A DNA stretch of 64,000 nt from DATHBD01 sp035296325. Lineage in GTDB: Bacteria; Actinomycetota; Actinomycetes; Mycobacteriales; Micromonosporaceae. A program made the position numbers and the translations under genes. Below are positions 16,962 to 24,060 of the stretch, one piece after another. Each line of letters begins with the position of its first letter. Within the stretch, counting starts at the first letter, position 1. The DNA lies in contig DATHBD010000031.1 in NCBI GenBank assembly GCA_035296325.1, forward strand, positions 82,666 to 146,665. Direction: 5' to 3'. The notes beneath the pieces were generated by a model. That model was given only the letters and a program-made list of their open reading frames with translations, was not told where the DNA came from and made no database searches.

Positions 16962-17393
16962 TCAAAGCCCGCCTGGCAGAACCCCTTCCTCAATGCCGGC
17001 GAAGTCCTCTTCGCTGTCAGCGAGGTAGCTCTCCCACGCTTGCTTGTCCCAGATCTCCACCCGGGTGCTCGCCCCGATCACGACAAGTTCGCGGTTGAAC
17101 CCGGCGTACTCCCGCAGGTGCGCGGGAATGGTTACCCGCCCCTGCTTGTCGGGCACCTCGTCGTGCGCGCTGGCAAAGAACACCCGGCTGTAGGCCCGGG
17201 CCGCTTTGTGGGTCATCGGCTGCTCGCGGAGCTGTCCGGCGATCCGGGCGAACTCGGTGACTCCGAACACGTAGAGGCAGCGCTCCTGCCCTTTTGTGAT
17301 CACGACACCTCCCGCCAGTTCGTCCCGAAACTTGGCCGGAAGAATGAGTCGGCCCTTTTCGTCGAGGCGCGGGGTATGCGTGCCAAGAAACAC
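16962..17393 (-). CDS. mraZ: Transcriptional regulator MraZ
   Basis: DNA-binding regulator of the dcw cluster, an AbrB-like protein that forms rings. It has 143 residues with two MraZ repeats: LDEKGRLILPAKFRDE and DKQGRVTIPAHLREY. The start is GTG at 17393 (VFLGTHTPRLD), preceded by a G-rich ribosome site; the longer open frame is unlikely. Its own promoter carries a four-repeat operator, which suggests autoregulation. Confidence 0.97.
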   Translation of the reverse strand: MFLGTHTPRLDEKGRLILPAKFRDELAGGVVITKGQERCLYVFGVTEFARIAGQLREQPMTHKAARAYSRVFFASAHDEVPDKQGRVTIPAHLREYAGFNRELVVIGASTRVEIWDKQAWESYLADSEEDFAGIEEGVLPGGL

Positions 17394-17432
17394 GTTCCCC
17401 ACCCCCCTCCGGGGCCGGCAAGCCCCCCAGCC

Positions 17433-17468
17433 CACCAGTGCTCACCACTGTACTCCACTTCCCTCCAC
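17433..17468 (-). promoter_or_regulatory. MraZ operator: four repeats at 10-bp period
   Basis: The minus strand reads GTGGAG, GTGGAG, GTGGTG and CTGGTG, with starts exactly 10 bp apart. GTGG(A/T)G repeats are, from memory, the MraZ box described in Corynebacterium. The array spans the promoter spacer, the -10 and the likely start site, so bound MraZ should block transcription. Confidence 0.8.
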
Positions 17469-17474
17469 CGTCAA
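17447..17474 (-). promoter_or_regulatory. mraZ/dcw promoter
   Basis: On the minus strand TTGACG (17469-17474) and TACAGT (17447-17452) are spaced by 16 bases, about 54 bp before the mraZ start. It is the only strong promoter seen upstream of the cluster. Confidence 0.75.
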
Positions 17475-17731
17475 CGAGAAACCTCCCGCGCCGGATTGAA
17501 TCGATGCGATAAACGCCCAGTTCACGGCGGGTGTGGCGCGGTGGAGGGCGGGGTCGGTCCACCCGTTCGGTCGAGTGTCCGACACCATTGTTGAATCAGA
17601 CTTACGGGGATGAATCGCCGAGTTTGGCCGGGTTATCCGGGCATCTTCCGGCGGCGGAGACCGGCGCGGGGAGCGAAGTGGGGTATGCCCGCTCGGGTAG
17701 GGTCGGCCCAACTTCGAATGGTGAGAGCGAG

Positions 17732-18994
17732 ATGACGACCCAAAGGCTTCCGCTGCGTGCCCAACTCGCCACGACGTTGTCCCGCGGGGCAGCGGCGCTG
17801 TCGCGGGCGACCGGACGCGGTGACGGATCGGTGATCGGGGGCCGGATCGGCCTGATGGTCGATCCGAACCTGCTGCGCAGCCTCGCCGCCGGACGCGTGG
17901 TGGTATTGATCTCCGGCACGAACGGCAAGACCACGACCACCCGGCTGACCGCCGCCGCGATCGGCGTACTCGGGCCGGTGGCCACCAACAGCCTCGGCGC
18001 CAACATGCCGACCGGGCACACGTCCGCGCTGGCGAAGGCCGGGGGCACCCCGTATGCCGTACTCGAAGTCGATGAGCACTACCTCGACCAGGTCCTGGAC
18101 GCCACCGCCCCGAAGGTCGTCGCTCTGCTCAACCTGAGCCGCGACCAGTTGGACCGCGCCAAAGAGGTGGCCATGATGGCGGCGATGTGGCGCACCACGT
18201 TGCGCAGGCATCAGGGGCACGGGCATCAGGGGCACGGGCATCGGGTGCACGTCGTCGCCAACGCCGACGATCCGATGGTTACCTGGGCGGCATCGGTTGC
18301 CGAGTCGGTCACCTGGGTGGCCGCAGGCCAACGCTGGCACGACGACTCGTGGGTCTGCCCGGAGTGCGGCAGCCCGATCGAGCGCAACGGCGACCAGTGG
18401 TGGTGTACCGGCTGCACGCTGCGCCGGCCGGTCCCGCACTGGACGGTCGACGACTCCGGTGTCGTCGACTCGACCGGCCGGCACCACGAGATCCACCTGC
18501 GGCTGCCGGGCCGGATCAACCGGGCCAACGCCGCCACCGCCCTCGCCGTCGCCGGATATATAGGTGTCCGGATCGACGACGCGATCCCCCGCCTCGCCGA
18601 GGTCGCCTCGGTCGCCGGGCGGTACGCCACGGTGGAGCGCGACGGCCGCACCATCCGACTGCTGCTGGCGAAGAATCCGGCCGGGTGGTTGGAGGCCTTC
18701 GAGATGGCAGAGGACGCTCCGACCCTGCTCTCGATCAACGCACGGGACCCGGACGGTCTGGACACTTCGTGGCTCTACGACGTCGACTTCGCCCCGCTGC
18801 GCAAGCGCCAGGTACTCGTCACCGGCGACCGCGCGATGGACCTGGCCGTGCGGCTGGAGGTCAACGAGGTGCCGTTCGAACACGTACCGTCGTTCCAGCG
18901 CGCCCTCGACACGGTGCCGCCAGGAAAGCTCGAGGTCATCGCGAACTACACCGCCTTCCAGGACATTCGAGCGGAGCTGGACCGTGTCAACTGA
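17732..18994 (+). CDS. murT: Lipid II isoglutaminyl synthase, MurT subunit
   Basis: Mur-ligase-like subunit that, with GatD, amidates D-glutamate of lipid II to D-isoglutamine. It has 420 residues. The P-loop is ISGTNGKTTTTRL. The Mur ligase middle domain is interrupted by the MurT zinc ribbon, C-P-E-C and C-T-G-C (around residues 208-231), and the DUF1727 C-terminal region follows. A HQGHG pentapeptide repeat (residues 159-173) comes from a 15-bp tandem duplication. The start ATG at 17732 has GAGAG upstream; the 67-codon upstream extension is out of family. It overlaps gatD by 11 bases. Confidence 0.95.
   Translation: MTTQRLPLRAQLATTLSRGAAALSRATGRGDGSVIGGRIGLMVDPNLLRSLAAGRVVVLISGTNGKTTTTRLTAAAIGVLGPVATNSLGANMPTGHTSALAKAGGTPYAVLEVDEHYLDQVLDATAPKVVALLNLSRDQLDRAKEVAMMAAMWRTTLRRHQGHGHQGHGHRVHVVANADDPMVTWAASVAESVTWVAAGQRWHDDSWVCPECGSPIERNGDQWWCTGCTLRRPVPHWTVDDSGVVDSTGRHHEIHLRLPGRINRANAATALAVAGYIGVRIDDAIPRLAEVASVAGRYATVERDGRTIRLLLAKNPAGWLEAFEMAEDAPTLLSINARDPDGLDTSWLYDVDFAPLRKRQVLVTGDRAMDLAVRLEVNEVPFEHVPSFQRALDTVPPGKLEVIANYTAFQDIRAELDRVN
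18208..18250. repeat. In-frame 15-bp tandem repeat in murT
   Basis: Almost three copies of GCATCAGGGGCACGG encode HQGHG within the Mur ligase domain. Confidence 0.85.
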
Positions 18995-19940
18995 CTCGAC
19001 TGCACAGCCGGAGCCCGCGGACCCCCGGCACGGCCGCCACCCCGCGGACTCCCCGCACGGCCGCCACCCCGCGGACCTCCCGAAGGGTCTCGATCCCGTC
19101 GACATCCCGCAGGGTCTCGATCCCGCGGACATCCCGCACACGGTCCCCGAGGCCGGCCCGGAGACCAGCCCGCAGGACAGCCCGCGGCACGTCCCCCAGC
19201 ATGCGGCAGGCGGCGCGCCCCCTACCGCGGCAACCGAGTCCCACCTCCGGCTGGTCTGGATCTACCCTGACCTGCTGTCCACCTACGGCGACCGGGGAAA
19301 CCTGCTGATCCTCGCCCGCCGCGCCGAGCTGCGCGCGCTGCCGGTCGAGTGCATCGAGGTCCGATCCGACCAGGCGCTGCCCGCCGACGGGGACATCTAC
19401 CTCATCGGCGGCGGCGAAGACGGCCCGCAGGCGCTCGCCGCCCAGCGGCTCGCCACGGACGGCGGCCTGCACCGTGCGGTCGACCGCGGCGCCGTGGTCT
19501 TCGCCGTCTGCGCCGGGTACCAGCTCATGGGCGGTTCGTTCTTCGCCAAGGGCGCGAAATGCCCCGGCCTTGGCCTGCTCGACCTCGACTCCGACCGCGG
19601 ACCGAGCCGGGCGGTCGGCGAACTCGCCGGCGATGTCGACCTCGCCCTCGGCCTGCCACCGCTCACCGGGTTTGAGAACCACGGCGGCCGCACCCACCTC
19701 GGCCCCGGCGCGCGGCCGCTGGCGCGGGTCACCACCGGCGTCGGCAACGACGGCGCCACCGAGGGCGCGTGGCACGGCAAAATCATCGGGACGTACTCAC
19801 ACGGCCCAGCCCTCGCCCGCAACCCCGCGATGGCTGACCTGCTGCTGCGGTGGGCCACCGACTCCGAACTCGACCCGATCGACGATGTATGGCCCGAGCG
19901 GTTGCGCGCCGAACGGCTGCACAGCGTCGGCGCCCGATAG
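18984..19940 (+). CDS. gatD: Lipid II isoglutaminyl synthase, glutaminase subunit GatD
   Basis: Class I glutamine amidotransferase that supplies ammonia to MurT. It has 318 residues against about 240 for homologues. The excess is an N-terminal tail containing 10-residue repeats (ADSPHGRHP and DIPQGLDPA types, residues 11-52). The core begins LRLVWIYPDLLSTYGDRGN. The nucleophile is Cys in FAVCAGYQL and the catalytic His lies in GTYSHGP. The GTG at 18984 overlaps the end of murT. It converges on the membrane protein gene at 20036. Confidence 0.95.
   Translation: MSTDSTAQPEPADPRHGRHPADSPHGRHPADLPKGLDPVDIPQGLDPADIPHTVPEAGPETSPQDSPRHVPQHAAGGAPPTAATESHLRLVWIYPDLLSTYGDRGNLLILARRAELRALPVECIEVRSDQALPADGDIYLIGGGEDGPQALAAQRLATDGGLHRAVDRGAVVFAVCAGYQLMGGSFFAKGAKCPGLGLLDLDSDRGPSRAVGELAGDVDLALGLPPLTGFENHGGRTHLGPGARPLARVTTGVGNDGATEGAWHGKIIGTYSHGPALARNPAMADLLLRWATDSELDPIDDVWPERLRAERLHSVGAR
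19018..19140. repeat. In-frame 30-bp tandem repeat in gatD
   Basis: About four diverged copies of a 30-bp unit encode decapeptides in the N-terminal tail of GatD. Confidence 0.8.
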
Positions 19941-20035
19941 GCCCGTCGGTCCCGCCGACCGTCACGCGCCGCTTTCTCCGGTGCCGCTTTCTCCGGTGTC
20001 TCTTTCTCGGGTGTCTCCGGGCCGATCACCGGCGC

Positions 20036-21319
20036 TCAGCAGCGGGTTTCCCCGGGGGGCGCGAACCGCGGCACGTCCACCCCGGCGGAGAGTGGGCCCG
20101 CCGGGATGACTGGTCGACCGTCCAGCACGACGGTGCACCAGAGACCCGGCGCAGGGCGGCCGTACAGCAGCGCGGGTTGGGTAGGCACGAGATCGTCCTC
20201 ACGGTACTCGGCAGGGCATTCATCGCCATCGCCACCGGCACCGCCGCCACCGGCACCGCCGCCGCCGCCACCGGCATGGCGGTCGTGGCGCGCGCGGCTT
20301 TTCCACATGCCGTCGTCCGCGGCGGCCGCCGGGTCAGGCCGGGAGTTCCAGCGGTCGTATTCGGCGATGGCGTCCTGGCCGGGTCGTGCGTCGCCCGGGT
20401 AGATCGCGACGGTACCGGGACCGACCCGCACATACACCTGGGTCGCCGGCTGCGGCTGACCGAACAGCCTCTGCAGGCCCGCCGCCGACTCAGCGGCACG
20501 GGCCCGACATGCCAGTGCCAGACCGGCCGCCAGGACCGCGAGCCACAGCACGCCGCTGGCGTCGTACGGCTCGCTGACCAACTGTCGCAGGCCATCGGCG
20601 TCGGTGTACACGCCGAGTCGCTGCCCGACCGGATGGTCGAGCTGGTCACGTACGCCGAACTCCACCAGCTGCTCGGTGGGCAACCTGACCCGGATGATGA
20701 ACTCGTCCACATGCTCGATGACCTCGGCGGTGACAATCCTGGCGGCGTCCTGCCGGCTGTCCATGCGTTGCTGCAGGTGCCAGCCCCACGTCGCTGCCAC
20801 CACCGCCGCCACGGCCGTGACGCCAGCCGCGACGCGCCAGCCCTTGCCTGAACCGGGCAGACGCCCGGGGTCCGGCACCGGCTGGGCCGGCGTCCCGCTC
20901 AGCCACTCGAACGCGGCATCCTCCGGCAGTCGAAACGGCCCGGTGGCGGCGGCGACGAAACTCAACGCGACGAAAGCCAGGTCCGCGACGTAGATCCATG
21001 GCGGGGAGGCGAACGTCGGGTCCGCCAGATCCTGCCCGAACACCGCCAACACGAACGCGGAACTGATCCACGCGGCAACACCAGCGTTGATCAGACCGGC
21101 GAGCGCGGCGGCGAACAGCAGGCCCGCAATGCACGCCGAAACAGCTTCGGGTCGGCACGGTGTCGCGTCCGAACAGGCTGGCACGGCGGCTGTGTTGAAG
21201 TACATGGCGACGACCACCACCGCGGCGGCTGGAATCAGTCCGCCCTGCATGCGGCGCTGCCAGCGAGGCCGTGACAGCGAGCGAAGCGCCGACGCGTCCC
21301 GCGTCGTCAACGGGGCCAT
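20036..21319 (-). CDS. Multi-pass membrane protein of unknown function
   Basis: I do not recognise the family. The 427-residue protein has several hydrophobic segments in the first 130 residues (for example IPAAAVVVVAMYF and LAFVALSFVAAATG), another near residues 155-170, a soluble stretch with charged helices, and one more membrane segment (GVLWLAVLAAGLALAC). The hydrophilic C-terminal part contains YVRVGPGTVAIYPGD and a Gly-rich repeat (GGGGGGAGGGGAGG). The start chosen is the ATG at 21319, preceded by GGGTGGTG. It is transcribed divergently from moxR and converges on gatD. It could be a stress or envelope sensor, but nothing in the sequence decides this. Confidence 0.7.
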   Translation of the reverse strand: MAPLTTRDASALRSLSRPRWQRRMQGGLIPAAAVVVVAMYFNTAAVPACSDATPCRPEAVSACIAGLLFAAALAGLINAGVAAWISSAFVLAVFGQDLADPTFASPPWIYVADLAFVALSFVAAATGPFRLPEDAAFEWLSGTPAQPVPDPGRLPGSGKGWRVAAGVTAVAAVVAATWGWHLQQRMDSRQDAARIVTAEVIEHVDEFIIRVRLPTEQLVEFGVRDQLDHPVGQRLGVYTDADGLRQLVSEPYDASGVLWLAVLAAGLALACRARAAESAAGLQRLFGQPQPATQVYVRVGPGTVAIYPGDARPGQDAIAEYDRWNSRPDPAAAADDGMWKSRARHDRHAGGGGGGAGGGGAGGDGDECPAEYREDDLVPTQPALLYGRPAPGLWCTVVLDGRPVIPAGPLSAGVDVPRFAPPGETRC

Positions 21320-21651
21320 CACCACCCAAGATGGCGGCAACCCGCCAGCCCGGACACACGGACCGACCGCCTCCGACAACGCCGCGACCGGACTGGCCGA
21401 TCGGGGCCGGACGCCGCCAACTCGGCCGTGATCCCGGTACCCCACGGCGCAATCTTGAATTGTCCGACCAGTCCTGATTGGTTTGCCCGGGTATGGGTCG
21501 GTATCTATAATTCGTTGCCACCGCGTGACCGGGATAACCTGTGAGGGAAAACCGGTGACCCGGCGGGGAGGCTCGACCTCCTCCGCAGCGATCATCCGCC
21601 CTAAGCCTTCACCGCCGCTGCGGGCGGGTGCTTCGATGAGGAGGAGGTCCG
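21320..21651. other. Divergent intergenic region before moxR (332 bp)
   Basis: No gene is seen. It contains a strong plus-strand promoter at 21483-21511 and a strong ribosome site just before the TTG start of moxR. Confidence 0.7.
21483..21511 (+). promoter_or_regulatory. moxR operon promoter
   Basis: TTGCCC (21483-21488), a 17-base spacer, then a perfect TATAAT (21506-21511). The 5' leader would be about 135 bases. A consensus -10 is rare in DNA this rich in GC. Confidence 0.75.
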
Positions 21652-22695
21652 TTGACCAGCCATGAGACGTACCAGGACATCACCAGCCCGCTCCCCGCTG
21701 ACCAGTTCCGCGTTGCGGCCAGCGCCATCGTGGAGAATATCGAGCAGGTGATCGAGGGCAAAACGGCCACCGTGCGGCTCGCCCTCGCCGTCCTGCTCGC
21801 CGAAGGCCACCTACTGATCGAGGACGTACCCGGGGTCGGCAAGACCAAGCTCGCCAAGGCGCTGGCCCGGTCGATCGACTGCTCCGTTCGCCGCATCCAG
21901 TTCACCCCGGACCTGCTGCCCAGCGACGTCACCGGGGTCAGCGTGTACAACCAGGAGAGCCGCGACTTCGAGTTCAAGCCCGGCGCGATCTTCGCGAACA
22001 TCGTCGTCGGCGACGAGATCAACCGCGCCTCGCCGAAAACCCAGTCAGCGCTGCTGGAGTGTATGGAGGAGCGCCAGGTCACCGTGGACGGTATGACCTA
22101 CCCGCTCGAGGTGCCGTTCATGGTCATCGCTACCCAGAACCCGATCGAGATGGAAGGCACGTACCCGCTGCCCGAGGCGCAGCGCGACCGGTTCACCGCG
22201 CGGATCGCGATGGGATACCCGGACGCCGGCGCGGAGCTCGCCATGCTCGACGGGCACGGTGGCGACGACCCGCTCGACTCGCTCGGGCCGGTCGCGGATG
22301 CGACGACGATCCGTCGGCTGATCGCCACGGTGCGCAGCGTTCACGTGGCCGACCCGATCAAGCAGTACGCCGTGAACCTGGTCAACGCCAGCCGGGAGGC
22401 GCCAGAGCTGCGGCTCGGCGCGTCGCCGCGGGCGACCCTGCAACTGCTGCGCACCGCACGCGCGGTGGCCGCGCTGGAGCACCGGGACTACGTGGTGCCC
22501 GACGATCTGCAGGCCCTCGCCGTGCCGGTGCTGGCCCACCGCATCATTCCGACCGCCGAGTCCCAGCTGGCCAGGCGGACCACCGACGCCATCGTGTCCG
22601 AGCTGGTCCACCGGTTGCCGCTGCCCACCGACCGGCAGGCGCGCTCCCCGTACGACACCCGGGCCCGCGGCCGCTTCGACACGTGGGGACGCTGA
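21652..22695 (+). CDS. MoxR-family AAA+ ATPase
   Basis: Chaperone-like AAA+ ATPase of the MoxR family, which usually acts with DUF58 and transglutaminase partners at the membrane. It has 347 residues. Walker A is EDVPGVGKTKLAKA, Walker B is VVGDEINRASPKTQSALLE, sensor motifs follow ATQNPIEMEGTYPLPEAQ, and a lid domain is present. The start is TTG at 21652: GAGGAGGAGG lies 5 bases upstream and no better start exists. It heads a three-gene operon. Just behind its stop codon a 16-bp repeat fills the gap to the DUF58 gene. Confidence 0.93.
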   Translation: MTSHETYQDITSPLPADQFRVAASAIVENIEQVIEGKTATVRLALAVLLAEGHLLIEDVPGVGKTKLAKALARSIDCSVRRIQFTPDLLPSDVTGVSVYNQESRDFEFKPGAIFANIVVGDEINRASPKTQSALLECMEERQVTVDGMTYPLEVPFMVIATQNPIEMEGTYPLPEAQRDRFTARIAMGYPDAGAELAMLDGHGGDDPLDSLGPVADATTIRRLIATVRSVHVADPIKQYAVNLVNASREAPELRLGASPRATLQLLRTARAVAALEHRDYVVPDDLQALAVPVLAHRIIPTAESQLARRTTDAIVSELVHRLPLPTDRQARSPYDTRARGRFDTWGR

Positions 22696-22744
22696 AACGT
22701 GGGGACGCCGACCTGTGCAGACGCCGAACTGTGGGGACGCCGAA
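22681..22744. repeat. Intergenic 16-bp tandem repeat
   Basis: Four exact-length copies of a 16-bp unit (ACGTGGGGACGCTGAA type) begin at the end of moxR and fill the gap to the DUF58 gene. The moxR stop codon lies in the first copy. Confidence 0.9.
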
Positions 22745-22761
22745 CGTGAGGAGGGTGGGCG

Positions 22762-24060
22762 ATGCGTGAAGCGCTACGCGGATTGACGACGCGTGGCCGC
22801 TGCTTCCTTGCCGCGGCGGGCGCATCGGCCGTCGCGGCGTTCCTCCTGGGCGAGCGGGATCTGCTGCGGATCGCGTTCCTGCTGTTCGCGCTGCCCCTGC
22901 TGGCGGCCGGGTATGTCGGCCGCACCCGCTACAAGCTGGCGTGCAGCCGGATGCTGGAGCCGCAACGGGCCCAGGTCGGCGCGAGCGCCCGGGTGGTGCT
23001 GCGCCTGCAGAACCTGTCCCGCCTGCCTACCGGCACGATGCTGCTGGAAGACCGCCTGCCCTACGCCATGGGCAGCCGCCCCCGGCTCGTGCTGGAGCGG
23101 CTCGGTGCCCGCCGGGAGAGCTCGGTGGCGTACACGGTGCGGGCCGACGTGCGCGGCCGGTACGAGGTCGGGCCGCTCACCGTCCGGCTCACCGACCCGT
23201 TCGGGCTGTGCGAGCTGGTCCGGGCGTTTCCGACCGTGGACCACCTCACCGTGATCCCCCAGGTCGTGCCGCTCCCCTCGATCCGGTTGGCCGGCGAATA
23301 CGCCGGCGCGGGCGAAAGCCGGGCCCGCTCAGTCGCGGTGCACGGCGAGGACGACGCCGCCACGCGGGAGTACCGCCGCGGCGACGACCTGCGCCGGGTG
23401 CACTGGCGCTCGACCGCGCGCACCGGCGAACTCATGGTGCGCCGCGAAGAGCAGCCGTGGGAGAGCCGGGCGACCGTGCTGCTCGACACCCGGGCCGCCG
23501 GGCACCGCGGCGAAGGACCGACCGCCAGCTTCGAGTGGGCCGTCTCGGCGGCCGCATCCATCTCCGTGCACCTGCGCCACGCCGGCTACAAGTTGCGCCT
23601 GGTCACCGGCGACGGTATCGACGTCGACGCGACCGAAGCCGGCGGCGAGGGCACCATCCTGGATGAGCTCGCCGAGGTGCAGCCCGTGCCGGGCGGCAAC
23701 GTCAGTCAGCTCCTCGAGCACGTGCGCCGCCGCAGTGATGGTGGCCTGGTCATCGCGGTGTTCGGCGTGCTGACCCCGGCCGAGGCCGAGCTGGTCGCCG
23801 GGCTGCGCGGCAACGGGTCGATGTGCGTGGCCCTGCTTGTGGACAGTACGACCTGGTTGCACCTGTCCGACGAGGCACGCGCCGAGGCGGAAAAAGCGCA
23901 CGCCATGACCGCGCTCGCGCTGCTCCGCAGCGGCTGGCGCGTGGTGGAGGTGCCACACGGCGCGAAGCTCCCGGCGGTCTGGCCGCAGGCGGGACGCGGG
24001 ACGCAGGGATTCGCGTGGCGAGCAGCGATGGCGGAGACGGTAGCGGGAGGCGTTCGGTGA
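22762..24060 (+). CDS. DUF58-domain membrane protein
   Basis: Partner of MoxR ATPases with a vWA-like fold. It has 432 residues, two membrane segments near residues 13-55 (AAAGASAVAAFLLG and LLFALPLLAAGYVG), a beta-rich domain, and the DUF58 core motif EYRRGDDLRRVHWRSTARTG. Its substrate is unknown; the operon suggests an envelope complex. The ATG follows GAGGAGGG. The stop codon overlaps the next gene's GTG as GTGA, so the two are translationally coupled. Confidence 0.92.
   Translation: MREALRGLTTRGRCFLAAAGASAVAAFLLGERDLLRIAFLLFALPLLAAGYVGRTRYKLACSRMLEPQRAQVGASARVVLRLQNLSRLPTGTMLLEDRLPYAMGSRPRLVLERLGARRESSVAYTVRADVRGRYEVGPLTVRLTDPFGLCELVRAFPTVDHLTVIPQVVPLPSIRLAGEYAGAGESRARSVAVHGEDDAATREYRRGDDLRRVHWRSTARTGELMVRREEQPWESRATVLLDTRAAGHRGEGPTASFEWAVSAAASISVHLRHAGYKLRLVTGDGIDVDATEAGGEGTILDELAEVQPVPGGNVSQLLEHVRRRSDGGLVIAVFGVLTPAEAELVAGLRGNGSMCVALLVDSTTWLHLSDEARAEAEKAHAMTALALLRSGWRVVEVPHGAKLPAVWPQAGRGTQGFAWRAAMAETVAGGVR

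Larger units (their letters stand above)
17394..17731. other. mraZ-murT divergent intergenic region (338 bp)
   Basis: It holds the mraZ promoter and operator on the minus strand. On the plus strand a TAGGGT (17698-17703) before murT is only a weak -10 candidate with no -35 match. No gene is seen. Confidence 0.6.

Noticed and set aside
17698..17703. TAGGGT as the murT promoter -10
   Set aside because: No -35 at a suitable distance and only 28 bp before the start codon; too weak to annotate.
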